Positions 22,895 through 33,363 of a stretch of 64,000 nucleotides of DNA are shown here, in pieces; position 1 is the first letter of the stretch; each line of letters opens with the position of its first letter. This DNA is from Siphonodentalium dalli (lineage: Eukaryota; Mollusca; Scaphopoda; Gadilida; Siphonodentaliidae): assembly GCA_032622095.1 (NCBI GenBank), contig CP136064.1, forward strand, positions 133,557,129 through 133,621,128, in the 5' to 3' direction. Below the pieces are notes generated by a model, which saw only the letters and a list, made by a program, of their open reading frames with translations, had not been told where the DNA came from and did no database searches. Position numbers and translations under genes: made by a program.

Positions 22895-23245
22895 CGCTTC
22901 CATCGGTCGTTTCATCGGTCATTCTATCGGTTCCATCGGTTATTCATCTGTTCCATCGGTTATTCATCGGCGACTGATACGACGACGTTACAGCGACGTC
23001 GCCAAAACACGACTGACACCCGTGTTTTCCGACGTCGCTGTTACGTCGCTGTAACGTCGTCGTATCAGTCGCCGATGAATAACCGATGGAACCGATAGAA
23101 TTACCAATGAAACGACCGATGGAAGCGATAGAATGACCGATGGAACAGATAGAATGACCGATGGAACAGATAGAATGACCGATGAATTTATTACAATCGG
23201 TCATCGGTCGGTATCGGTTATCGGTCGGTATCGGTTTTTGCATTT
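22895..23245 (-). repeat. Right iteron tract of the inner TIR element
   Basis: Variants of ATCGGT(C/T)(G/A)TTC and GACCGATGGAACAGATAGAA repeat through the tract. It is interrupted by the hairpin at 22966-23084. Confidence 0.75.
22966..23084. repeat. About 119-bp palindromic hairpin
   Basis: CATCGGCGACTGATACGACG... pairs with ...CGTCGTATCAGTCGCCGATG. The stem is about 50 bp with a short ACTGACACC loop. One arm has an extra ACGTCGCTGTT-like insertion. Confidence 0.8.
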
Positions 23246-23636
23246 CGCGACGGTCCCTAATTCACTATTGGTCTGGCAACACATGATTTAATTTGTTTAT
23301 GTATTTGTTTTCGTTAATACCGGTACCACGTAGGCCTGTATTATATATATACTATAGGCACAGTTACTGGACATAAAGTCCAAAAATAAGGGTTTAATCG
23401 AGTTTATAAATCAGTATCCTAATATAATATACTCAAGTTATGCAGGCTTAACCAGGTGCCCGGACAAACATATCTCAAATAAAAACACTAAACACAAAAT
23501 ACTGGGCATATGTCGCCTGTTTCCTATAAATAACATACTCAGCTACAACTCTGCAGCGATAAAATCGTTCCGGACGCCAAATTAACGGAGCTTTAAACAT
23601 TTTTCACCATTAGCGACTCTTGACTCGTCGGCATCC

Positions 23637-23790
23637 ATGTTTTCTTATACTCATTCAATCGGTAATTTGAAAGACCGGTGTTCTGCAACAAATAGTATCT
23701 AAGAACACGTGCACTTTTTTTCAAAACACCAGTTCCATTTACACAATGCTCAGAAACAAAATTACCAATTGAATAAGTATATGAAAACAT
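23637..23790. repeat. About 154-bp inverted-repeat MITE
   Basis: ATGTTTTCTTATACTCATTC... and ...GAATAAGTATATGAAAACAT are inverse ends, with about 32 bp arms (AATCGGTAATTT / AAATTACCAATT). Confidence 0.65.
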
Positions 23791-24409
23791 ACTGCAAATC
23801 ATCGGCTCACTGCATGTGCCAGGTACCTCGAATCTGTTTACTTTTTGACAAACACATGCTTTCGAGTGTCTGTTAGATTACTATTTATAATTGAAAACAA
23901 AAGGACAGAACGGCTTTTTGTCTTTGTAAAAAATAAAATATAAATAATAATTTTGTTTGATCTGCGTCGATTCACCTTGATTAAGTTGATAAGGCTTCGA
24001 AAACGTCACATTGACTTAAAAAATGACAGAATGCGCGCAAAACAAACTTCCGAAATGTGCGCGGAGGAATACAAGAGAATTGGTCAAAATAGTGCCGAAA
24101 AAGTACTGTTTAGCGTAGATTTAACATTAATCCATTTGTATTTTTGAATAAAATATTATTCACACAATGTGCGGATTTTATAATGGTCACTTTTATATCT
24201 CACATAAGACGCACATTGGAACATATATTTTTTTAATTTAAGCGCGTGCAAAGTAAAAGTAGTCCACAGAGTTGATCCAGGATTGTCCCATGCATTGTCG
24301 TAAATGTCATAGGATTTTTTCCGGGGGAATCCCCGATGATCTCTGTTCTGGGGTAAACAACGACAGATGCGTGTTGCTTTCATACAACGACAACACAATG
24401 AAAAACGTC

Positions 24410-24695
24410 TCAATTAGTACCGATTTCACCGATTGTCTTACCGACTGCGGCGTTCACTCTTTCATGCAACAAAAGTTGAACGTTAAACGTCTCAATCGGT
24501 ACCGATTTCACCGATTGTCTTACCGACTGTGGTGTTCCCTCTTTGGACGTCTTGTGCATTGATCGGTAGAATCGGTACCGATTTTTCCATTCATCACACT
24601 CTAAACGTAATTACGCTATCCGACTTACCGATTTTTTCCGATTCAAAAGGCTCGATTACAATCGGTAAATGTCAATCGGTACCGATTAGAGTTTT
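24410..24695 (-). repeat. Right iteron tract of the outer TIR element
   Basis: Two copies of ACCGATTTCACCGATTGTCT (about 24419 and 24500) plus many ATCGGTA cores. Confidence 0.75.
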
Positions 24696-24706
24696 GAGAT
24701 GACCCC

Positions 24707-24927
24707 TAACAAAAACTCGAATCAAACCCAAATTCGAACTCGATCTGTATTTTGGGTTGAGAAACCCATATACAAAATTTGGTTCCGATCGGATAGAAAA
24801 TGTTTGAGTTATCGCATTACTCATAAAGTATCTATGGACAGACAGGCAGACAGTCGGACGAACGACGAGTGGTCAATCCGGACAACGACACTATGTTTAC
24901 CATACTATGGTATGGGTAAACATAAAA
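24707..24927 (+). mobile_element. Pearl/HINE-like element, family P3, right part with 3' hairpin
   Basis: The host unit resumes at TAACAAAAACTCGAATCAAA, then a GACAGACAGGCAGACAG tract. The end is the hairpin TGTTTACCATACTATGGTAT + GGGTAAACA (24891-24920). Confidence 0.65.
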
Positions 24928-25843
24928 AGAGGTTTATCCCCCTCCCTACCCTAATTGTTTGCCCTCCGTTACCGGAAACAAAGGTACTATTTTATTTGGC
25001 CTAAATACTGGTTGGAAAACTAAAGTATGAGAATAATTTCAATATGAAAATGAAAGTGTCAATGACCTGCAGCTCAACATGGGGAGGAGTTAATTTTTGC
25101 TGAGCAATGAACAGAATGATAAAGAAGAAGTCACGCTGAAGATCAATATAAAGTTTGATCATGATTCAGATGAGAGATATGGTTTGTAGGGTGAGCCAAA
25201 GGATTTAGTCATACAAAGAGTAAGTTGCAAGATGGCCAGTGGTGGCCATGTTTTTCATTGAAAATTGATGAAATTTGATAGCTCCCATCTGGAGGTGATT
25301 CTAAACATGTCTGTAAATGTTCAAATCAATTCTCCAATAAATGCGGGTTGTGGGGTGTGCTGGTGGATTCAAATTTGAAATCCAAGATGGCTGCGGGCGG
25401 CCATGTTTTTTATACAAATTTCGGTCAAAATAGGAGGCCCCCCCCATCAAGATGTCACACTGAAGATCCATATGAAATTTGGTGACGATTGGATCAGAGA
25501 CGTGGTGTGTAGGGTGTGCTGAAGGATTTATTCATACAAAGAGTAATTTCCAAGATGGCCAATGGCGGCCATGTTTCTCAACAAATTTCGGTCAAAATAG
25601 GAAGCTTCCTTCTAGAGTTCACCCCGAAGATCCATATAAAGTTTGGTGATGATCGGATGAGGGATGTGGTCTGTAGGGTGTGCAAAAGTATTTAGTCATG
25701 CAAAGAGTAAAATCCAAATTGGCTGCCGACGCCTATGGTTTTCAACGAAAATCGTTCAAATTCGATAGCTCCCATCTACAGGTGATCACAATCGTGCCTG
25801 CAAAATTAACTAGAGGTGTGACTGTCCCAATGGGACTAAGGAT

Positions 25844-25844
<1 letters not shown>

Positions 25845-25879
<35 letters not shown>
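25845..25879 (+). repeat. Poly-C tract (35 C)
   Basis: An uninterrupted 35-C run at the 5' border of the nested P2 element. Confidence 0.95.
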
Positions 25880-25880
<1 letters not shown>

Positions 25881-26565
25881 TGTTTTTAAAATATTAAGAT
25901 GTTTCACATGTCAGTAAACATTTAGTTAAAATAATAAAATAACAGTTCCCATTGCAGGTGCACAAACCTAACCGTAATCTTAACCCTATTGACCGAAAAA
26001 TGTAGGAATATTATTTTAAAAAGCTCGGACAAAATTATACATTTTGCAAAAATGTTCTAAGTCGAAAAAGGGGAATAACTCCACAAAAAAAGTCGGACAG
26101 ACATCATAATCGCAGGTGCACAGGTTCTCATGGTACTAAATATCAGTGCCAAGTTTAAAAAACATTGACCGAAAAATGTAGAAATAAAAGCTCGGACAAA
26201 ATTAGGCATGTTGCAAACAAAATTCTAAGTCGAAAAAGGAGGATAACTCCACCAAAAAATGCTGGACAGACGTCATAATCGCAGGTGCACAGGTTCCCAT
26301 GGTACTAAATGTCTGTGCCAAGTTAAAAAAGAATTAACCTAAAAATGTAGGAATAAAAGCTCGGACAAAATTATACATGTTGCAAAAAATTTCTAAGTCT
26401 GACAAACGTCATAATCGCACGTGCACAGGTTCCCATGGTGGTTGATGCCTGTGCCAAGTTTCACGGAAATAGATAAAAAAAACGACTGAGAAAAAGTCCA
26501 GACAAATTTGTGTCCATGGTACGATGGACGGACAGACAACGGACAGACAAGCTGACTCCAGTATA

Positions 26566-26579
26566 CCCCCCCCCCCCCC
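26566..26579 (+). repeat. Poly-C tract (14 C)
   Basis: At the 3' border of the same P2 element. Confidence 0.95.
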
Positions 26580-26959
26580 TTAAAAATGATCCAGCCATAA
26601 ATATGGGCTGTAAGGTGTGCCAATGGATTCAAATTTTAGATCCAAGATGGCTGCTGGTGGCCATGTTTTTCATCGAAATTTGGAAAAAATTGATAGCTCC
26701 CATCTAAAGGTCATCCTGAGGCTACGTATTAAGTTTGGTGAAGATCAGATGAGGGATGCAGCCTGTAGGGTGTGTAAAAGAAAATTGTTGATGCTCAGAT
26801 GGACACATGGACGATGGATGCCAACTCATGGCAATAGCTCACACTTTATGTTGTAAATTTGTGCTAATAATATCATCAAAAGGCCAGAAAAGATTATTGA
26901 AATGATGTTGTCCCTAAAATACATTTATTTTTAATTAAATGAAATGAAGTTGTTTTAAG

Positions 26960-27165
26960 ATTTGCTATGGTGGGAGAGAGTTATGGTCCTGGCTTCACAA
27001 CTATTCAACCTGGTGACCTCATTTAAACAAATCTGAATGTGAGTCACCTGGGGATCATCCACACCAAATATGAACACATTTTCTGGAGAAGACAGAGAAG
27101 ATGACAATTCTTGATGGACAGGTGGAGGGATGGATGGACAGATGGACGTCTAGACAGACGAGAGG
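26960..27165 (+). repeat. Pearl/HINE-like repeat, family P4 fragment
   Basis: One unit (CAACCTGGTGACCTCATTTA, ATCTGAATGTGAGTCACCTG, CCAAATATGAACACATT) followed by GGATGGATGGACAGATGGAC. Related to 11270-11590. Confidence 0.55.
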
Positions 27166-27364
27166 TACATTGTGCAAGTTTTTACTTGTGAGGTTAACCC
27201 TTCGAACCCGTAATACAAATATATATATTTATATAATATAAATTTATATATAGTATAACCAGTGTCAGACCAACTGATTTTAGTTAAATGGCACCCACAT
27301 ATGTCAGCGTTGTCCATGGTGTATGTGGAATGGTTAACCGCTAGTATCGGGTAGAAATACCACA

Positions 27365-27750
27365 TTTTCACAGTATAATGTGTATTCCCTTCTAAGATAC
27401 CTACGCACTAAACTATGTGGTATTTATCCTCCTTTTTTCCAGAGCACGAAGGATGGTGTTTTAAACAAAATTTGAAATTTTGTCTAAGTATTATTAAAAC
27501 ACTCTAATATCGGTATATTAAAAATTGGTACAATATAACTTCGGTACATTTTTGTATTATATACCGGAAGTGATTCTATTTTTTGGTCACATGGTCATTT
27601 ACATAAATACCTGGATGGTAAGTTCTATTCTTTCTTTCTCTATGCTGAGTGTTGCCTCTGAGCTTGCGGGGAGGGATGTTCACATGAGGGAGGGTGCTAC
27701 CGTTTAGTGGGTAGGTATCTTAGAAGAGAATACACATTATACTGTGAAAA
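27365..27750. mobile_element. Inverted-repeat element with 49-bp arms
   Basis: TTTTCACAGTATAATGTGTA...CACTAAAC (27365-27413) is inverted at 27702-27750 with two or three mismatches. Part of it (ATACCTACCCACTAAACTAT) recurs directly at about 27769. The segment just left (27286-27355) recurs at 32735-32805, so the family is dispersed. Confidence 0.6.
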
Positions 27751-27790
27751 TTTGGTACTCCCCTGATACCTACCCACTAAACTATGTGGT

Positions 27791-29440
27791 AGAATTCACA
27801 AAAATGAGGAGGCAGCGAGGAGACTGTGAAAGTAGATATTTGAATATGTTGCATGTATAGTTAACAAGAGGCCGATCACGATCGGCAGATGTTTAACCCA
27901 TACCTTGGCGATACCGATTAGCTATTTTAATAAATCCTTACACCAACCTTTTCACGAGTGCAAAAGTTTCAATAATTGACAACTTACTATTAAGGTCACA
28001 GTGGAATCAGACTTATTGGGCACCTTGCTCACATAAACACAATAGGAACACGGATGTGGCATTCCATTTCAACCTATTAAGTCACTTCAACACAGATATG
28101 TCTTATAGAGTGATAAATCGAATTAAGCTCAATCCATAGTCAGAGAGAAGCACGATAGCAGTTAAAGACAAAATAGTTATTTATTTGCTTATTACACTGG
28201 AATGTGAGACATAACATATTATGTTTTTTTTTAATATTGTTATTTTTTTTATTATGTTTTGTGTTAGCTGCATATTAAAAATTCTTGGGATCATTTAGAT
28301 GGGACAAAAGAGTTAATAGTTTCAATTCAAAAACTAATCAATACCTGAACAACTATACAAGTGAGGGATGTACATTGGGCAAAAAAAAATTATTTTACTG
28401 CTTTACGGATCCGCCCGACTCTGTTTTCTGTGGCCCGACAAGGAAATAAAAATCAAATATAATTTTTATTTTTATTTTCACAGCCGACCATAGCTGTTTC
28501 TGCTTATCAGTAACAAATTATCTAACCACATTTCACTGGTGATTAAAGATGCCTAGGACACCCCCAACTATAGACATCTCTGGCTTTAATTACTTTTAAC
28601 TACATCCAAGTTGAAAACTGAGAAGTCAGCTTGAGTTTATATATGCTTCTGCCACCAAGATACCTGTATGCTTTCTATGAAACTTGACATCTCTTTAAAA
28701 CATTAAATGGCCTTTAGAATACATTTTGTATTCCTGGGAATTTATGATGATCTTTATGACTGAAGACCAATAACAGTCCACAAGGTTTCTCAGATAGGAA
28801 TGACAAGCTAATGAGTATGTGGGTTTGCTCAAGTTAACTACACATTCACTTTTTATCACTACCACTAATCTCAGCATTCCCATGTGTGTATTAACCCTCT
28901 CTATACTAAATACTCATTGACCAGGCAAGTAGATTCCTTAGGAAATGTTCAGATAATAAGTTCAACAAGTTCTAAACAAATTTATTATTATGTGAACATT
29001 TCCCACCAACTAATAGGAATCCTTCTGCAAATATATTATCTGTCGGCTACTATTTTTCGATGACATCCATCCAGATGAATAATAGACTTTTTCAATGTAT
29101 ATCTTATAACTGAAAGGGGGAGTCCATTTATTCAATAATTAAAATGTTGAACAAAAACAAACTCATTACTTCTGCAGTTTTTCAATATTATTCAATAATC
29201 TGAGCTATGTTTCAAATAATAGTACTGGATTTGAATTTTGTGATATATGTCCGAAAACTGTTCTCTATAAATGACTGACAGAGAATTACAAAGACACAAT
29301 TACCACCTTAGCGAATGTCCAAAAAAAATGGTTCAAGCATTTTTATTTTTATTTTTTTTCCGACCGACCCTACCAAAACAAGGTTAAAAAATCCGTAAAG
29401 CAGAAAAATAAAAAAGTTTGGCCTTGTATAGACCTGGATA
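27791..29440. other. No gene; AT-rich intronic DNA
   Basis: A short motif (GGCCGATCACGATCGGCAGA at 27871) is shared with about 14402. Otherwise I see nothing. Confidence 0.4.
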
Positions 29441-30100
29441 TAAAATGATTAATAAAGATTGGATATAAAATGTTTTTATGCAGAATTTGAGGGTAGGATA
29501 TGAGATTGGTCAGATTGAAAATATTAGATTCATTACATTGGATAGCATACTGTATGACTATGGAATGGGGTGGGTTAATTTTCTTCTAAGCTGATCATTG
29601 GAAAGATATAATGTATGTAAACAGCAGAAATATAATTGAAGTTATGGTTAATATATTATCAAAACCATTCAATCGATACCAAAATTTATACAGGTGAAGA
29701 ATGTGTCATCATTAACATGGATGCAATTATTTATATAGTGATCGTGTGAAAAATATTTAGTTATCACATTGTGTCAACAGGATTGGTGGAGGATGTTAAT
29801 ATTTTTGAGCAAATAAACCAAATGACCCTCACTATGCAGGTTAGGGGTGTGTTATCATAAAATATGCCAAGAACTATAAACATAATCAATGGAAATATTT
29901 GAGTCATGAAATCGGATAGAATGGGGTTAATCTTACCCAAACTAATGAACTGATAAACACAAAAAGTCTATAAAATCATGTCATTGGATTTAGAAACCCA
30001 TACAATAAGTCAGTCTCTAATGTCATGAACCTGTTTCAACAAAGGGGTTAACTTTAATTTTGTACAGAAAACAGAATGGACAACAGAGAGTCATCAATCA
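29441..30100 (+). repeat. Decayed pearl-like units (P3 family)
   Basis: Repeating elements GGGTTAATTTTCTTCTAAG, TACAGGTGAAGAATGTGTCA and TGTCATTGGATTTAG recur roughly every 170 bp, resembling the cleaner units at 30640-30960. Confidence 0.45.
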
Positions 30101-30187
30101 TGATTTTGACAATTTTTTAGAGATGCTAGCCCACTGTGTGTGATAGAGTCTGAGAGTCGGGATAGAAATTTTATTAGTGTTGAGAGA

Positions 30188-30313
30188 TTTGTTTGGTCAG
30201 GTGTTCTGGTTCAACACACGAGAGTCCATACAGGAGAGAACCCCTATCACTGTGATAAGTGTCTAAAGAGATTTGACTCTGTGAGCCATGGTATTTATCT
30301 AATGTCCAGCTAA
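30188..30313 (+). pseudogene. C2H2 zinc-finger fragment
   Basis: The plus frame reads [20 protein letters not shown] followed by [11 protein letters not shown], then meets a stop at 30311. It contains the end of one finger, a classical HTGExPY linker and the start of a second finger. No flanking fingers or splice sites were found. It is a solitary relic or a mis-inserted exon piece, unrelated in detail to the exon at 18425-18845. Confidence 0.6.
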
Positions 30314-30409
30314 ACAAAAATCATTTCCAATAATACACTGGCTGTGTAATCAGATCTCCTCTTCTAAGCTCACAGTACCTGCAGGCATTAATTACATTAT
30401 CAGTTACTT

Positions 30410-31105
30410 AAATTTTAAATGGCCATAACTCTGTTAAAATATACCGAATCAAACTCAAATTTGAATCTGATATGTATTTTGGGGTGAGGACCATATGTAC
30501 CAAATTTGGTACTGATCAGATGAACAATATTTAAGTCAACACAGCTTGGATGAATTCTATTTAAAAACAAGAGCCGAAAGGGTTAACTAAACGATACCAA
30601 AAACCATACAGATGAAGAACGTGCTAAGAAAAATCAAGGTAAGAAATATGAGGCAGATCAGAAGAAATATGTTCAACTTATTGCATCGGATAACATGTGT
30701 GTGAAGGGTTAATTATTTTCTAAACCGATCAACCAATCGATACCAAAAACTATACAGGTGAGGGGTGTGTCATCATAAACCTACATATCAAATATGAATA
30801 CAATCGGACAAAAAACACTTTGGTTATAGCATTGGATAGCACATGCCCATGTGTGGATGCAAAGTGTTAATAATTTCTAAACCGGTCAACCGATCGATAC
30901 CAAAAACTATACAGGTGAGGGGTGTGTCATCATAAACAAAATTTGAATTGGATCCGATAAAAAAAATACTCGCGTAATCGAATCGGATAGCAAGTGTCTA
31001 CTGACAGACGGTACGACGGACGGACGGACAGATGGACGGACGAACGACGGATGGTTGATCCGGACGTCGGCATTATGTGTACCATACATGGTATGGGTAC
31101 ACATA
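30410..31105 (+). mobile_element. Pearl/HINE-like element, family P3
   Basis: Three to four units with CGATACCAAAAACTATACAG + GTGAGGGGTGTGTCATCAT are followed by a GGACGGACGGACAGATGGAC tract. The terminal hairpin is GTGTACCATACATGGTATGG + GTACACA (31077-31103). Confidence 0.65.
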
Positions 31106-31189
31106 AAAATGGAATGGAGCTTCAAATAAAACAAAATTTGCCCTTCTAATTGGAGAATGATTCAAACATGATATATGATATGTAGGGCT

Positions 31190-32490
31190 GCAACTATTGG
31201 TCCCATACAATGTATGTTATCTGCTTGGGCTTGTACATCGTGTAGATAAAATGTTGTGAATGAGGAAGGGCTGGCCCAATATGCAGCAGCCATTAGATCG
31301 TTAAGAGCCACAGAATCGGTGTAAACCCAAGAGGTAGAGATAACTCTAACTCAAACTGAAGCTAGAGAACATGTCGGATAGAACTTTACATGAGTCTATC
31401 CACTTAAACCCGGCATGGTAGAAAGTATGTGAAAGCATGGTTCGATATCCTTTGATGGTGGGGACCGCTAACTTCTTAACATCAAAGAGGAATATTAGAA
31501 AACGTGATATAGACCTTCGGGAAGGTTTATCAAAAGCCAGTTTATGTTTTCGACACTAAGCGAGGTAGACACTCAATTTGGCTTGATAATTCTGTTATGT
31601 TGATGGATGCCTTGCGCACAAAATTATGTCCACCACTCTGCGAGAAAATCCTTTCTTTTGCAAGTGGGCCTGGATAAAAGACAACCGTGCAATCGGATTG
31701 TGCAATTTTCTTGAGAATTGCAGGAATGAGAACTGCTGGTGGGAATGCAAACGCGTAAAGCTTGTCCCAGTTCAGCGACAAAGCATCGACCCCCCCATGC
31801 CAAAGGGTCGGGATATGGGGAGACAAACATAGGAAGTTGGTTGTTGAACCTGGTGGTGAAGAGATCTACTTCTGGACAACCCCATCGATCACACAGGTTC
31901 TAAAACATGTGGGAGTGGAGGTGCCATTCCGTAAACCAAAAGTTGAAGATTCCTGGAGAGGGAGTCTGCCAGGATATTCCTCGTGCCCGTAATGTGGTGA
32001 TCGTGAAGAAGAATGCGATGGGAGACGCATTCTTTGAAAATTTGTTTCCGAGCAGTTGAGGAGAGTTGAGGAGAACAGGGTCCTCTGAATTTTCTCAAGT
32101 AGCTGACCATAGTCGCATTGTCGGATAGGATAAGGACATTCCTGCCCGACAAGAGACGGCTCAAAGTTCAAAGAGCTATTAAAACGATCAACATTTCTTT
32201 CAGATTTATATGCCGAGACATTATGTGAGCAGTTGGAGAGGTCGAAGGTACAGACGACCTAAATAAATGAGGTCCGAGGCTGCATTTGCTAAACCGAGAA
32301 GGCGCAGAAACTGACGGGCTGTAATCTGCTGACTGTTCTGCATGTTTGTGCCCCATGAAGAGACTGAATCGGCTTGTACCTGAGGAAGACATACCTGGTT
32401 CTGAAGGGTGAGAAACTCCATTCCCAGGTGGACAAAGTGTTGAGAAGGGACGAAATCTGATTTTGTCTGGTTCACTAGAAAACCCATAAC
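31190..32490 (-). pseudogene. DIRS-like retrotransposon relic (RT end, RNase H, tyrosine recombinase pieces)
   Basis: Minus-strand pieces in order: RT thumb (KSDFVPSQHFVHLGMEF, 32487-32221); RNase H (VLILSDNATMVSYLRKF ... HHITGTRNILADSLSR, 32164-31889); connection (VDALSLNWDKLYAFAFPP, about 31820-31700); the start of a tyrosine recombinase (FLFDVKKLAVPTIKGYRTML, about 31500-31440); and its C-terminal end (AAAYWASPSSFTTFYLHDVQ, about 31310-31220). The order RT-RNase H-YR without integrase is diagnostic of DIRS-type elements. Several frameshifts, loss of the RT front and deletion of the central recombinase make it inactive. No terminal repeats seen. Confidence 0.8.
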
Positions 32491-32734
32491 TGTGGCATTT
32501 TATTTATGGCATATAGTTTCATGCTCCACATTTTTCTAGAACAGACATAATTTAGACAAATATTTTCAGTTAAAATTACCCTCGCGTATAAATTAATCAG
32601 TGTTTTGCCACATATGGGGAAGGGTCTATTGCATATCACGTTGATTTATTCACACATGCGCAGAGCAGTGCAATGAGAAGTAAATGGTCTATAGCGTACT
32701 TATACACAACAGACCCACTAATATATATTTAAAT

Positions 32735-32805
32735 TGCCCAATATACGTCAGCAGTAGCCAGGGTGTGTACATGGAATGGTTGCCCGCTAGTATCGTGTAG
32801 GAATA
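32735..32805 (+). repeat. Dispersed repeat copy (partner 27286-27355)
   Basis: Shared words: GTGGAATGGTT/ATGGAATGGTT and CCGCTAGTATCG. Confidence 0.55.
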
Positions 32806-33363
32806 TATGCGCATGCACATAGCATAGGCTATAATTCATAAAAACATGTGTTTTTAAGGTAAAAATACCACTGGTGTCATTCGATCATTTGCTTAGCAAC
32901 CATTGCTACCCTAAAATAAGACATTTGTCTCACTCCTCTGGTTGGATATATCTCAAATTTCACATTAGGGCAACTGCCTGGAATTGATTGGAAAATGAAA
33001 TTATAGCTTATAGCGTAGTAATTCAAGGCCAGTGACTGTTTTTGATGCAGGTAATACCTAGCAACCGTTACAAAGGGGTTGCCGCATGGCAAAGTATCTC
33101 GATCTTATAATGATCAGTGATCCATGGGGGACAAACCTGTAAAGTTTCAGACCTGTGTCACAATTTAAAAAATAACCAACATCATGTGACAAGACACTAT
33201 CAAATTTAAGGGAAAATACCATGGGGAGTCCTGGGTCAGGGTGTCAATGGGCCTCAGGGTTCGCTAGAACAAACTTAGTTGTAATCTCGTGTTGATTCTA
33301 CAATGGCTGTTCATCTATGGGACCAAAAACATCTCAATATAAATCCTAAATTGATTAAAATAT
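32806..33363. other. No gene recognised
   Basis: AT-rich intronic DNA without visible structure. Confidence 0.35.

Larger units (their letters stand above)
15701..23257. mobile_element. 7,557-bp TIR element with TAA duplication (Harbinger-like, inner)
   Basis: The left end GGGACCGTAGCGAAATGCAA + AAACCGATACCGACCGATAA and the inverse of the right end are nearly identical for over 40 bp (one A/C change early). TAA flanks at 15698-15700 and 23258-23260. Iterated ACCGATGG / ACCGACCGAT motifs fill 15720-15900 and 22895-23240. The interior holds the palindrome with the zinc-finger exon and an internal duplication (20602/22467). No DDE transposase is visible. Confidence 0.82.
15439..24706. mobile_element. 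9,268-bp TIR element with TAA duplication (Harbinger-like, outer)
   Basis: The left end GGGGTCATCTAAAA and the inverse of the right end GGGGTCATCTCAAAA match, flanked by TAA at 15436-15438 and 24707-24709. The boundaries are independently fixed because the host repeat unit continues across the insertion. Subterminal DNA on both sides (15452-15660, 24410-24690) is rich in ACCGAT, ATCGGTA and CGATTTTTCCGATT. Much of the length is a second TIR element (15701-23257). No transposase was recognised. Confidence 0.8.
25809..26581 (+). mobile_element. Nested P2-family element with expanded poly-C ends
   Basis: The 5' end ACTAGAGGTGTGACTGTCCC is followed by AATGGGACTAAGGATA and then C35. Three units carry AAAATTCTAAGTCGAAAAAG, followed by GGACGGACAGACAACGG. 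The 3' end is GTATA followed by C14. The flanking P1 unit breaks exactly at these points. Confidence 0.6.
25052..26866 (+). mobile_element. Pearl/HINE-like array, family P1 (diverged), with a nested P2 element
   Basis: It starts GAAAGTGTCAATGACCTGCA + GCTCAACAT and ends near ATAGCTCACACTTTATGTTG. Units are about 165 bp with CAAGATGGC(C/T)G...GGCCATGTTTTT. One unit is interrupted at 25809 by a P2 element and resumes after 26581. Confidence 0.65.
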
